From Yinghuangia seranimata (lineage in GTDB: Bacteria; Actinomycetota; Actinomycetes; Streptomycetales; Streptomycetaceae), in the NCBI RefSeq assembly GCF_029953285.1, contig NZ_JASAOI010000030.1, forward strand, positions 1 through 64,000: a DNA stretch of 64,000 nucleotides, read 5' to 3'. Position numbers and translations under genes: made by a program. Of this stretch, positions 37,561 to 46,727 are shown in pieces (the first letter of the stretch is position 1; the number at the start of each line of letters is the position of its first letter). Under the pieces are notes generated by a model. The model had not been told where the DNA came from and ran no database searches. It saw nothing but the letters and a program-made list of their open reading frames with translations.

Positions 37561-38527
37561 ACTGCCGGAAAGTCGTGGACGATTCGACCCACGCCACCTG
37601 CTCCAGCGCGGCGAGCTCGGTCGACATGTAGCGGAACAGGTCCCGTTCGTCGCGGCACACGACCGAGGCGACGACGTTCGTCTGGCCGGTCGTCGCGCCC
37701 ACGAAGACGATCTCCGGGTGCTCGCTGAGCGCCGCCATCACGGCGGTCAGGTCCTTCGGCGGTACGGACATCCGCATCATGGCCGTCACATGGTGCCCGA
37801 ACAGCGTGCAGTCCAGGTCGACTTCGAACACCACGCCCTTCTCCGCCCGCAGCTGGTCGAGCCGTCGCCGCACCGCCGTCTCGGACAGGCCTGTCGCGGC
37901 GGCCAGTTCCGCGAAGCCCGTCCGTCCGTCGACCGCCAGCGCGTTGAGCAGCCGCAGGTCGGTCTCCTCCAGCGGCACCGCCGGCCGGTCGGAGGGGATC
38001 GGCGCCCACGGACCGTACGACGCGCTGTGGCCCGCCCGCAGTTCGGCGACCTGGTCGTCCGTCAGGGCCATCCGCTTCCGCCGCCAGCTCAGGGCGAAGG
38101 CGACGTGCAGCACGCACTGGGCGGAGATGTCCACGACGTTCGGCGTGCGCGGCAGCGCGTGCCGCAGCAGCTCGTCGCCCGACTCGCCCGCGTGTGCCCG
38201 CACCAGGCAGCCGATCTCGGTTCCGCCAGCCGACAGCTCGACCCAGGACGTCTCGTCGCGCCGCGCCAGCGCCTCCGCGATCGCCCAGGCCGCGTCGGGC
38301 GTGCTGCGCAGCCGTACGAGCCACAGGACGGCCCCCAGGCGCGCCGGATTGACCACGCCCACCACCCGGATCGCCCCCGCGCCCCGCAGGCGGCGGTATC
38401 GGCGCGCGACGGTCTGCTCGGACACGTCCAGCACCCGCGCGATGCGCGCGAAGGAGGCCCGGCCGTCGACCTCCAGGGCATGGATCAGGGCCTTGTCGAG
38501 GTCGTCGAGCGTGATGACGGATTCCAC
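37421..38527 (-). CDS. Lrp/AsnC-family regulator with two HTH domains
   Basis: 368 residues from GTG 38527. Two AsnC units are in tandem: HTH 1 (LDDLDKALIHALEVDGRASF, LDVSEQTVARRYRRL) with its ligand domain, and HTH 2 near residue 185 (LEETDLRLLNALAVDGRTGF, TGLSETAVRRRLDQL) with a second ligand domain. Usual members are about 150 residues, so this is a fused dimer type known in actinomycetes. It is divergent from an MFS exporter, which it probably controls. The final 45 residues are low-complexity and overlap an antisense small gene. Confidence 0.85.
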   Translation of the reverse strand: MESVITLDDLDKALIHALEVDGRASFARIARVLDVSEQTVARRYRRLRGAGAIRVVGVVNPARLGAVLWLVRLRSTPDAAWAIAEALARRDETSWVELSAGGTEIGCLVRAHAGESGDELLRHALPRTPNVVDISAQCVLHVAFALSWRRKRMALTDDQVAELRAGHSASYGPWAPIPSDRPAVPLEETDLRLLNALAVDGRTGFAELAAATGLSETAVRRRLDQLRAEKGVVFEVDLDCTLFGHHVTAMMRMSVPPKDLTAVMAALSEHPEIVFVGATTGQTNVVASVVCRDERDLFRYMSTELAALEQVAWVESSTTFRQFKREGAVLPGSPGRRVGPTGGTGGTHSRANASAKAPRRPRPTRPVP

Positions 38528-38667
38528 CCGCACAACCGTAGTCGACGGCGGATTCCGCCGATTCCCGCCGCCCGGCTCTGTGTCTCGGGCGTCTGCTCCC
38601 AATGTGGTGATCGCGAATCCACGCGGCCCGGAGCGGCCGTTCCGGTCACGGAAGGAAGGACCTGGTC

Positions 38668-40185
38668 ATGCGTAAGTGGGGGCCGTTGATCGCGGTGTGC
38701 CTGGGGGCGTTCATGCTCCTCATGGACACCACCGTCGTGCTCGTCGCACTGCCCGACATCGCCGACGCGAACGGGTCGACGTACGCCGACCTGCAGTGGG
38801 TCATGGACGGCTATGCGCTCGCCCTGGCCGCACTGCTCCTCGGCGGCGGCGCGCTGGCGGACATCGTCGGGCGCAAGCGGGTGTACATGGTGGGCCTCGG
38901 TCTGTTCACCGCCGCGTCGCTCCTGTGCGGTGTGGCGCCGGGAACGGGCACGCTCGTCGCGGCCCGCGTCCTCCAGGGTGTCGGCGGTGCCGCCATGCTG
39001 TCGACGGCCATCGCGCTCATCGGCAGCGCCTACGAAGGCCGCGACCGCGGGGTCGCGTTCGGCGTGTGGGGCGCCGTCTCCGGGGGCGCCGCCGCGCTGG
39101 GCCCGGTCGTCGGCGGGCTGCTGACCGAACACATCGGCTGGCGTTCGATCTTCCTGGTCAACCTGCCGGTCGGCGCGCTGACGCTCGTCCTCGCCGCGCG
39201 CTGGCTGCGCGAGTCCCACGGCGCCAAGGGGACCCGCGTCGACATCGCCGGTGCCGCGACCTTCACGGCGTCCGCCGCCGCGCTCACGTACGCCCTGATC
39301 CGCGCGGGCGAGCACGGCCTCGGCGAGACCGGCGTACTGCTGTCGTTCGCGGGTGCGGCGGTTGCCGCGGTGCTGTTCGTCGTCGTCGAACTGCGCAGCA
39401 CCGCACCGATGCTCGACCTCGGGCTGCTGCGCAACGCGTCGTTCACCGGTGTGCTGATCGGCGGCCTGACCCTGCAGTTCGCCGCGTTCTCCTGGATGCC
39501 GCAGGTCTCCGTGTGGCTGCAAGGCGGACTCGGCCACAGCGCGGTCCAGGCGGGCCTGATGATCTCTCCGCTGGCCGCTGTCGCGTTCATCGTCGCGGCG
39601 CTCGCGGGACGCCTGATGCACAACGTCCCGCCGCGTTGGATGATCGGCGGCGGCCTGCTGTTCGTCGGCGCCGGCATGGTCATGCAGACGCGTGTCGACG
39701 CCGGCTCCGACTGGACGGTGCTCGTCCCGGGCCTGGTGACCGCGGGCGTCGGCGTCGGCCTCGGTATGCCTGCGCTCGCCACCGCGATGCTGTCGGTCGT
39801 CCCGCCGCAGCGCTCCGGCATGGCGGGCGGTGCGCTGAACACCTTCCGCCAGCTCGGCTTCGCGCTCGGCGTCGCGATGACAGGTGTGCTGTTCCGCGAC
39901 CAGGCCGAGGCCTCGCTGAGCGACGCCGGAGTGCCGAACGCGCACGCCGCCACCGAGGCCCTCGCGGGCGGGCGTCCCGCGCCCGGTGCCTCTCCCGCGC
40001 AGAGTGCCGACGCGTTCGCCACCGGGCTGGACGCCGTCACGGTGATGTCCGCCGTCGTCGGCCTCGCGGCCGCTGTCCTCGTAGTGCTGCTCGTGCGCAC
40101 ACGCGGTGCGGCGGCCCGACCGGCTGCCGCACAGGCACCCGCCGACGCCGATCGGGCGCCTGCCGCGCAGACCACATCCGCATAG
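38668..40185 (+). CDS. MFS transporter, DHA2 (EmrB/QacA, 14-helix) family
   Basis: 505 residues from ATG 38668 with GGAAGGAAGG upstream. Fourteen predicted hydrophobic segments; motif A-like GALADIVGRKRVY between helices 2 and 3, motif C-like GPVVGGLLTEHIGWRSIFLV, and the conserved acidic FMLLMDTTVVLVALP of helix 1. Proton-driven drug or metabolite export is expected. It is divergent from the double Lrp regulator with 140 bp between, so a local regulator/exporter pair is likely. Substrate unknown. Confidence 0.88.
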   Translation: MRKWGPLIAVCLGAFMLLMDTTVVLVALPDIADANGSTYADLQWVMDGYALALAALLLGGGALADIVGRKRVYMVGLGLFTAASLLCGVAPGTGTLVAARVLQGVGGAAMLSTAIALIGSAYEGRDRGVAFGVWGAVSGGAAALGPVVGGLLTEHIGWRSIFLVNLPVGALTLVLAARWLRESHGAKGTRVDIAGAATFTASAAALTYALIRAGEHGLGETGVLLSFAGAAVAAVLFVVVELRSTAPMLDLGLLRNASFTGVLIGGLTLQFAAFSWMPQVSVWLQGGLGHSAVQAGLMISPLAAVAFIVAALAGRLMHNVPPRWMIGGGLLFVGAGMVMQTRVDAGSDWTVLVPGLVTAGVGVGLGMPALATAMLSVVPPQRSGMAGGALNTFRQLGFALGVAMTGVLFRDQAEASLSDAGVPNAHAATEALAGGRPAPGASPAQSADAFATGLDAVTVMSAVVGLAAAVLVVLLVRTRGAAARPAAAQAPADADRAPAAQTTSA

Positions 40186-40290
40186 GGGCTCGTTTGTCCC
40201 ATGCATCGTTGACGCTGGGGAAACTTGTGCTGCCGTGGAATGGCTCCTGCGTCCGGATCGGCCGGTCGAGAGCATCAGGAGGCATAGCGC

Positions 40291-41058
40291 ATGGTGTTCG
40301 GCGGACAACCGCTGGTCCTCGATTACCAAAGCAGTCAACCGCATGGATGGCCTGGTGGTGACCAGCCGTCAGGGGTGACAGTCGGCGGGAACGTCGCGAG
40401 TAAGGACCTTGCGATCGACGGGCGTTCCTACCGTGTGAGCCTAGTGTCGCCGGGATCGGGCGGCGCAGGTGCGTCTGACCCGGCGTACGTGGACCTGCCG
40501 TCCGATACGGCACTGCGGTTCCGTGAAACGCTCGGTGCGGCGTTCGGCGCCCACTACGCGTTCCGGTTCGGCGCTCGTCGGCGCTACACGTTCAGCATCC
40601 AGTCGTACAGCGTGGTCGCCGTTCAAGGAACCGAGATGGAGCCCGTGCGGTTGGGGGCGGATCTCTACACGGTCTACGATCCCGACCCGCGGCCCGGTGG
40701 AGGCGCCCACGGCGCGATGCGCTGGCTTCAGGTAAGCCGCACCGCAGGCAGCCTGGACCCGGCCTCGGGGGCCGGTTCCACGCCGCGCCTGGACGGCACA
40801 GGCCCTGGCAATCCGTTCCATCCGACCGGCGGGTCCACGTCGGTGAACGGGCGGCGGGTCGGCAACTTCAGCTACCACGTGGAGATTCCATATATGCGGC
40901 TACCGGGCCAGGGCGACCAGGGGCCTCTGTCCCACCACTTCACGGCAGAGGCGTTCCTTGCCGAGGACACCGGGCGCAAGGACGCGTCCGGCAAGGACGT
41001 CGTCGAAGTCCACGGCGGCCTCAGTTTCGGCTGGCAGGTTGCGGAGGTTCGGCCATGA
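40291..41058 (+). CDS. Unknown protein, tandem paralogue A (no signal peptide)
   Basis: 255 residues from ATG 40291 with GGAGG eight bases upstream. I do not recognise the family. It begins MVFGGQPLVLDYQSSQPHGW and contains LRFRETLGAAFGAHYAFRF, then FLAEDTGRKDASGKDVVE and ends GLSFGWQVAEVRP. It aligns over its whole length with the next protein (41055), which has a Tat signal. The two overlap by 4 bp (ATGA) and must be coupled. Mostly beta-type sequence with Gly/Pro turns; no catalytic motif found. Confidence 0.7.
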   Translation: MVFGGQPLVLDYQSSQPHGWPGGDQPSGVTVGGNVASKDLAIDGRSYRVSLVSPGSGGAGASDPAYVDLPSDTALRFRETLGAAFGAHYAFRFGARRRYTFSIQSYSVVAVQGTEMEPVRLGADLYTVYDPDPRPGGGAHGAMRWLQVSRTAGSLDPASGAGSTPRLDGTGPGNPFHPTGGSTSVNGRRVGNFSYHVEIPYMRLPGQGDQGPLSHHFTAEAFLAEDTGRKDASGKDVVEVHGGLSFGWQVAEVRP

Positions 41059-41897
41059 CCGGGATGACGCGACGCGCAGCGCTGCGTGGCGGGATCGGTG
41101 TAGGGATCACGGTCGCGACCGGGCTCGGGTCGATCACGGTGGCGGACGCCGCCCGGCCGGCCCACACCGGTGGCGGGACGCATCTGCTGCCGGACTACCG
41201 GCCCAGCCAACCGACCGGGCTGCCCATGATCCCCGGTCAGTCGCTCGGGATGACCCTCGGCGGGCATACGCCTATGCGTGACTTCACGTACAACGGCAGG
41301 CCGCACCGCATCGGGGTCCTGGGAGCGAACAAGCCGGGCGACGCCCCGCACCCGATCTACGAGGACCTGCCGGAAGACCCCGACCTGCGCTTCCGCGAAA
41401 CGCTCGAGGCCGCCTACGGCGCGCACTACAGCTTCCGCTACCTCGGGGGCCTGCGCGGACGCGACGAGTTCCGCGTGCAGTCGTACGGTGTCGTGGCCCG
41501 AGAGGCCACCGGGAACGATCCGACGACCTCGTTCGGCGGCGGCATGTACATCGTGTACGAGCCCGGTCGCGCCGGTCCGCCGATCACGGACACGCTGCAC
41601 TGGATCCAGGTGGCCGCCTTCCTCGGTACCCCGAGTCGGCCCGCTGAAGTCGACACCATCGGCCGGGCCAATCCGTTCTACAACTACGGCGGGCTGACCC
41701 CCGTCAACGGGAAGCAGGTCTTCAACTACCACGACATGCCGCAGATCGGCGTGGACGGCATGGGCGCGGTGGACGCCCGCTTCGTCGGCGAGACGTTCCT
41801 GGCCGAAGACACGGGACGACGCGACGCGTCAGGGAAAACCGTCATCGACATCCACGGGGGCGTGAAGTTCGGCTGGCACGTCAACGAGATCCGCTGA
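41055..41897 (+). CDS. Unknown protein, tandem paralogue B (Tat-exported)
   Basis: 280 residues from ATG 41055. Twin-arginine signal TRRAALRGGIGVG (residues 5-17) and a hydrophobic stretch ending near ADAARP. Shared blocks with paralogue A: DYRPSQPTG, LRFRETLEAAYGAHYSFRY, VQSYGVVA, FLAEDTGRRDASGK and GWHVNEIR. Tat export suggests folding or a cofactor before secretion. Function unknown; paralogue A, lacking a signal, may assist or act inside the cell. Confidence 0.72.
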   Translation: MTGMTRRAALRGGIGVGITVATGLGSITVADAARPAHTGGGTHLLPDYRPSQPTGLPMIPGQSLGMTLGGHTPMRDFTYNGRPHRIGVLGANKPGDAPHPIYEDLPEDPDLRFRETLEAAYGAHYSFRYLGGLRGRDEFRVQSYGVVAREATGNDPTTSFGGGMYIVYEPGRAGPPITDTLHWIQVAAFLGTPSRPAEVDTIGRANPFYNYGGLTPVNGKQVFNYHDMPQIGVDGMGAVDARFVGETFLAEDTGRRDASGKTVIDIHGGVKFGWHVNEIR

Positions 41898-42031
41898 CGA
41901 CCACGGCACCTCTCACCACGGACCCGTGACCGTCCACGCCCCACACGCCCGCAGGTCCGGCAGTGGACTCACCGGGCCCTCGGAAGGACGACGGCCTTTC
42001 AGACGTAGAGGCACCTCGATCGGGCGCGGGC

Positions 42032-43744
42032 TCAGACCTGCGCGAGGATCTCGCCCGCGGCGCGTTCACCCGTCTTCACGGCGGCGTTGAGCGTTGCGTC
42101 GCCGTCGCTCGTGTGCTCGCCCGCGAAGTGGACGCGGCCTTCCTGCACCTGCTCGTAGCCGCCGAACGCGGTGATCTGACCGACGCGGTAGTAGTGGTAG
42201 GCGCCGAAGTGCCATGGGTCGACCGACCAGTGGTCCTCGTACGCGCGCCCGTTGAAGGCCGCGCGGGTGCCCGGCAGCAGGTTCTCGATCTGGTCGAGGA
42301 AGAACGCCACGTCCGCCGAAGGGGCGGGCCCGTGGGCCGCGCCCGTGTACCGGTAGCGCGCGGTGTTGCCGCCGGGGAAGTTGACGAGGAGCGCGGGGCC
42401 GCCGTTCTCGCCGAGCTCGACCGAGCCGTCCCACGCGGTCTGGTAGCCGTCGGGCCCGGTGAGCGTGATGCCGTTGCTGCCCGCGGCCGGCCACGTCTTG
42501 CGGTCGAGCTGCAGGACCAGCTTGGCGTTCTGTCCCATGCCCTGCTGCGCGATCGCCCTGCGCTTGAGGGACGACAGGCCCGCGCCGTTGAGGTCCACGT
42601 TGCGCAGCGTCCGGAACGGCAGTGCGAGCACCACGTGGTCGGCCGTCACCTCGACGATCGTGCCGCAGCGGTCGAACGTACAGGTGTAGCTGCCGTTGCC
42701 GTTGAGCCGCACCGCGACGAGCTCATGGCCCTGCTTTACCGTGCCAGCGGGCAGTTCGCGAAGCATGCCGCTGACGACCTGGTCGTTGCCGCCCTTCAGG
42801 TGGAACATCTCGTCGAAGTAGCCGGCGTCGGGGCCGTTGCCGCCGCTGTTTCCCGGTGCGGGCGGCGCCGCGAAGAAGCCGACGAAGTCGATCGCGGAGA
42901 CGTCCGACGGCTCGCCGCCGTTCTGGAGGATGCGGCTCTGCACGAACTGGCCGAGCCGGGACCGGGGATCGAGGCCGATCTCGGTCATGTAGTCGATGGC
43001 GGACATGCGGTCCAGGCGCAGGGCCTCGGGCGTGTAGTCGTTGTACCGGGGCCATCCCATGGCCTCGTAGGAGGCGTTGATCGCCGGGATGAACGCCTCC
43101 AGTTCCTCGTCGAAGCCGCTGTACCTCGTGTGGTTGATCCAGGCGAGGTAGTCGCCGCTGGTCAGCCCGCCGCCGTTGTGGACCTCGGTGGCGATGCCGA
43201 ACCGCTTGGCGAGGGCGAGCATTTCCTTGTCGCCGGTGCTGATGAACGAGCCGCCGTGCTCGCTCACCTGGCCGTTGGCGAAGAAGTCGCGCAGCGACCA
43301 GCAGCGGCCGCCGATGTGCGTCGTGTCCGCCTCGTAGACGGTCGCGGCGATGCGGCGCGGGCTGGTCCACAGCTTGTGCGCGCAGCGCAGGCCGGCGAGG
43401 CCGGCGCCGACGACCACGACGCGCGGCGCGGTGGCGGCGTTCGCGGCGGACGGGGACAGCAGGCCGCCGGGCAGGGCCGACACCGCGGCCAACGCCCCTG
43501 CCGCGCCCAGGACCTGGCGGCGGCTGACGGTGGCCCGTCCGGCCTCGCGCTCGGCCGCGCGAGCGCGTCTGCGCTCGGTGTTCTCGGCGACGGCGCCCGC
43601 GACATCGGCGGTGGGCATGCCGAGCCGCCGGGCCTCGGCGTGCACCGACATGGCGGCGCGGAGCGGGTCGGGAATGCCCGCGCGGTTGGCGACGCGTAGC
43701 CGGGCGGCGGAAGGTCGTGGGGAGGAGGGCGCTGCTGGCTCCAT
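42032..43744 (-). CDS. Tat-exported flavin amine oxidase
   Basis: 570 residues from ATG 43744. Residues 1-70 are a long lead, followed by the twin-arginine signal VSRRQVLGAAGALA. The FAD-binding motif VVVVGAGLAGLRCAHKL with GGRCWS follows, and the C-terminus has YRVGQITAFGGYEQ and VHFAGEHTSDGDATLNAAV, the closing FAD contact of monoamine/L-amino-acid oxidases. It oxidises an amine with release of H2O2 outside the cell. The long lead and Tat signal resemble the potD arrangement in this window. Substrate unknown. Confidence 0.88.
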   Translation of the reverse strand: MEPAAPSSPRPSAARLRVANRAGIPDPLRAAMSVHAEARRLGMPTADVAGAVAENTERRRARAAEREAGRATVSRRQVLGAAGALAAVSALPGGLLSPSAANAATAPRVVVVGAGLAGLRCAHKLWTSPRRIAATVYEADTTHIGGRCWSLRDFFANGQVSEHGGSFISTGDKEMLALAKRFGIATEVHNGGGLTSGDYLAWINHTRYSGFDEELEAFIPAINASYEAMGWPRYNDYTPEALRLDRMSAIDYMTEIGLDPRSRLGQFVQSRILQNGGEPSDVSAIDFVGFFAAPPAPGNSGGNGPDAGYFDEMFHLKGGNDQVVSGMLRELPAGTVKQGHELVAVRLNGNGSYTCTFDRCGTIVEVTADHVVLALPFRTLRNVDLNGAGLSSLKRRAIAQQGMGQNAKLVLQLDRKTWPAAGSNGITLTGPDGYQTAWDGSVELGENGGPALLVNFPGGNTARYRYTGAAHGPAPSADVAFFLDQIENLLPGTRAAFNGRAYEDHWSVDPWHFGAYHYYRVGQITAFGGYEQVQEGRVHFAGEHTSDGDATLNAAVKTGERAAGEILAQV

Positions 43745-43858
43745 GGGAAATGACCCCTCTCTGGGGATCGTGGCGCGACGGCCGACGCAGTGCGGATGGC
43801 TTGGAGTGAAGCGCGCGCGCATCGACGGTGTCAACGATGATGCGCCCACTTCGGAGGG

Positions 43859-43910
43859 AAAACTGTTCCCGCACCCGCGCGGGCTCGCCACAGCAAAACT
43901 CTTCCCGCAC
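43859..43910. repeat. Two direct repeats upstream of the amine oxidase
   Basis: AAAACTGTTCCCGCAC (43859-43874) and AAAACTCTTCCCGCAC (43895-43910) differ at one base and start 36 bp apart. They lie about 115-165 bp upstream of the amine oxidase start (minus strand). Possible tandem regulator sites. Confidence 0.5.
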
Positions 43911-44022
43911 AAGGGTGTTCGTGGATCCACCCGGATATGCGCGGGCGCCGCGCTCCTGTCCGAACGCGGCGCCCGCCCACCCCCGTGGGCCGGGGATCAC
44001 CTGTCCTGTGCACCTTGTGGCA

Positions 44023-44454
44023 TCACGCTTCCCCGTCCGCCGGCATGGCCTCGAAGAACCACCGGTGGCCTTCAGGGTCCGCCGCGCGGTAGATCCTCCC
44101 GAAGGAGGTCTCCGTCGGCTCGGCGAGGATCGTCGCCCCTGCCGCCACGGCGCGGGCGAAATGCGCGTCCAGGTCCGGCACATAAACGTGCACGCCGTCG
44201 ATCACGTACGGCACCTCCAGCCACGCGGCCGCGTCGGCGCAGGTCTCCGCGTGCCGCGTCGGACCGCGGTACGCGGGGGTCGGCTCGGCCAACATGACGA
44301 GCCCGCCGGCCTCCGACTCCAGCTCGGCGTGCCCGACCCTGCCGTCCGGCATGACGACTCTGGAGGTCTCCTTGAACCCGAACGCCTCCACCAACCACGC
44401 GCTTGCGGCGCCGGCGTCCTCGTAGGAGATCATCGGTGCGACGGTCTGCTGCAT
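44023..44454 (-). CDS. VOC-superfamily (glyoxalase/bleomycin-resistance-like) protein
   Basis: 143 residues. ATG 44454 is preferred because AAGGGG lies nine bases before it; ATG 44463 would sit one base from that site. A single VOC fold with paired beta-alpha-beta units (APMISYEDAGAASAWLVEAF, VYVPDLDAHFARAVAAGATI, DPEGHRWFFEA). Metal ligands are plausible at His and Glu positions. The activity of such small VOC proteins cannot be predicted. Divergent from the MerR gene. Confidence 0.82.
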   Translation of the reverse strand: MQQTVAPMISYEDAGAASAWLVEAFGFKETSRVVMPDGRVGHAELESEAGGLVMLAEPTPAYRGPTRHAETCADAAAWLEVPYVIDGVHVYVPDLDAHFARAVAAGATILAEPTETSFGRIYRAADPEGHRWFFEAMPADGEA

Positions 44455-44627
44455 GGCGGCCATCCCCTTGGTCGTGCGCTGTGCTCTCCTTGTCCTGCTC
44501 TCGAGTCTGCGCCGGGGCGCGCCGGGCGTCTTGGACGAATGGGAAGTGCGGACCGGCCGGGCATTGAGCCTCGTCGGGGCGTGTCCTTGACCCTCACACC
44601 GTGTCAGGCGGTCGACTCGGAGACATC

Positions 44628-45443
44628 ATGTTCACCATCGGAGACTTCGCCCGGCACGGGCGGGTGTCGGTCCGGATGCTGCGCCACTACGACGCCACCG
44701 GACTGCTGCACCCGGCCCACGTCGACCCCGCCACGGGCTACCGCTACTACACCGCCGACCAGATGGCCCGCCTCAACCGCCTCATCGCGCTCAAGGAACT
44801 CGGCTTCACCCTCCACCAGGTCCAGGTCATCCTGGACGACCGGGTGACCGCCGAGGAACTGCGCGACATGCTGCGGCTGCGGCGCGCCGAGCTGGAGGCC
44901 GCGGTGTCGGCGGCCACCGCGCGGCTGGTCCAGGTCGAGGCGCGGCTCCGATCGATCGAGAGCGAGGGGCGCATGCCCGTCAACGACGTCGTCCTGAAGA
45001 CCGTGCCGTCGGTCCGCGTCGCGGAGATGACCGCCGTGGCGCCAGACTTCGGAACCGCCTCTGTCGGCCCCGTCATCCAGCCGCTGTACGACCGCCTGCT
45101 CAGCCGCCTGGAGGCCGACGGCATCGAGGTGACCGGCCCCGGCGTCGCCCGCTACGAGGACGCCTCCGAGGGCGGAGTGCTCATCCGCGCGGGTGTCGTG
45201 GTGGCCGCGCCGCTGGGGGAGAAGGACGGCCTGCGGGTCGTGGACCTGCCGCCGTTCGAGGCGGCGACGCTGGTGCACCGGGGCCGGATGGAGGAGATGC
45301 TGCCGGCGGAGCAGGCGCTCGCCCGGTGGATCGACGCCAACGGCTACCGGTCGACGGGGTACGTGCGCGAGGTCAACCTCGAGTGCCCCGAGGACCGTGA
45401 CCAGTGGGTGACCGAGCTGCAGGAGCCGGTGGCCCGGGCCTGA
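44628..45443 (+). CDS. MerR-family regulator with GyrI-like effector domain
   Basis: 271 residues from ATG 44628 with GGAGAC upstream. N-terminal HTH FTIGDFARHGRVSVRMLRHY and GYRYYTADQMARLNRLIALK, a coiled dimerisation helix (about 85-120), then a GyrI-like small-molecule-binding domain (about 125-270). BmrR-type regulators have this layout and activate efflux or detoxification genes on drug binding. The divergent VOC gene is the obvious candidate target. Confidence 0.87.
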   Translation: MFTIGDFARHGRVSVRMLRHYDATGLLHPAHVDPATGYRYYTADQMARLNRLIALKELGFTLHQVQVILDDRVTAEELRDMLRLRRAELEAAVSAATARLVQVEARLRSIESEGRMPVNDVVLKTVPSVRVAEMTAVAPDFGTASVGPVIQPLYDRLLSRLEADGIEVTGPGVARYEDASEGGVLIRAGVVVAAPLGEKDGLRVVDLPPFEAATLVHRGRMEEMLPAEQALARWIDANGYRSTGYVREVNLECPEDRDQWVTELQEPVARA

Positions 45444-45753
45444 CCCGGCCGTACGTCCCGGCTCGGCCGAACGGGTGATGTCGGAGCGATCCGCCAACCC
45501 GGGGTCGGGCCGGGACGTTCTATTGGGTGAGAAGTGAGGTGCGGCTCGACCGGCCGGCGGCGGTGAGGGCCGCGGCCGGGTCGCCCGAGCCGAAGCGTCG
45601 ACCACACACCCGCGACGGAGGGGGAATGCGGGTGCTGATAACCGGCCCGTGTGGGGAGGGCCTGACGGCGACGCCCGCGCCGTAGACTTGCGCCGGTGGC
45701 GGCCCTGTGCGGCCCGCCGCCGCCGAAGACTCTGAACCAAGAAAGCCCCCACT
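45444..45753. other. Intergenic region with possible promoter
   Basis: 310 bp without a supported gene. A CTGACG...TAGACT pair (about 45662-45688, 15-bp spacer) could be the promoter of the pentapeptide-protein gene. Nothing else was recognised. Confidence 0.4.
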
Positions 45754-46599
45754 GTGCGCCCCGACGCTGCTGACCGCCGATCCCTGCCCCTGCTCGGACC
45801 GGAGTTGAGGGGCGACTGCGCGGCCTGCTTCGGGCTGTGCTGCGTCGCGCTGCCGTTCTCGGCCGGGAACGACTTCGCGGTCGACAAGCCCGCCGGCAAG
45901 CCGTGCGCCAACCTCACCGCCGAGCACCGGTGCGGAGTCCACGACCGGCTGCGGAACAAGGGCTTCCCGGGCTGCACGGTGTACGACTGCTTCGGCGCCG
46001 GCCAGAAGACGTCGCAGGTGACGTTCGGCGGCCGGGACTGGCGGGGCGACCAGAAGACCGCACGTGCGATGTTCGCGGCCTTCCCGGTCATGAAGCAGCT
46101 CCACGAGCTGCTGTGGTACCTCACGCAGGCCCTCGGCCTGAAGCCCGCCCGCGCGCTGTCGGGCGAGCTGCGGGCGCTCCGCGACGAGATCGCGGCACTG
46201 ACCGACCTCGGCCCCGACGACCTGGCCCGGGTCGACGTCAACGCGCGCCGGGCGGCGGTCGGCGAACTGCTGCTCCAGGCCAGCGCGCTCGCCCGCGCCA
46301 CGCACGGGCGCGGCAAGGGCAAGAACCGCCGCGGCGCCGACCTGATCGGCCGGAAGCTGGCGGGTGCCGACCTGCGCGAGGCGGATCTGCGCGGCGCGCT
46401 GCTGATAGCCGCGCAGCTGACGGGCGCCGACCTGCGGGGAGCGGACCTCCTCGGCGCCGACCTGCGTGACGCCGACCTGTCCGGCGCCGACCTCACCGGC
46501 GCGCTGTTCCTCACCCAGCCGCAGGTCAGCGCGGCGCGCGGCGACGCCAGGACCCGGCTGCCGCAGGGCTTCGACCGGCCCGCGCACTGGTCGGCCTGA
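45754..46599 (+). CDS. Cys-rich pentapeptide-repeat protein
   Basis: 281 residues from GTG 45754 (weak ribosome site). Residues 20-90 contain many Cys ([40 protein letters not shown]), suggesting an Fe-S or zinc site. Residues 190-255 hold tandem A(D/N)LxX units ([20 protein letters not shown]) forming a short right-handed beta-helix. Such helices often mimic DNA or bind topoisomerases (Qnr/MfpA), but only about ten units are present here. Function unknown. Confidence 0.8.
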   Translation: MRPDAADRRSLPLLGPELRGDCAACFGLCCVALPFSAGNDFAVDKPAGKPCANLTAEHRCGVHDRLRNKGFPGCTVYDCFGAGQKTSQVTFGGRDWRGDQKTARAMFAAFPVMKQLHELLWYLTQALGLKPARALSGELRALRDEIAALTDLGPDDLARVDVNARRAAVGELLLQASALARATHGRGKGKNRRGADLIGRKLAGADLREADLRGALLIAAQLTGADLRGADLLGADLRDADLSGADLTGALFLTQPQVSAARGDARTRLPQGFDRPAHWSA

Positions 46600-46638
46600 G
46601 CCCTGCCCGCCCCGGCCCGAGGCCGGTGGTCCGTACCT

Positions 46639-46652
46639 GAGTACGTGTACTC
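46639..46652. promoter_or_regulatory. Inverted repeat upstream of lipoprotein
   Basis: GAGTAC-GT-GTACTC is a perfect inverted repeat with a 2-bp centre, 76 bp before the lipoprotein start. It is in the right place for a promoter element or operator. Confidence 0.35.
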
Positions 46653-46727
46653 TGCCGCGCCGCGGCAACCCTCCCTACGTTGGTCGCCCAGATCGCGCGA
46701 CCGACGGGACGGGTAGGGAGCACGGGC

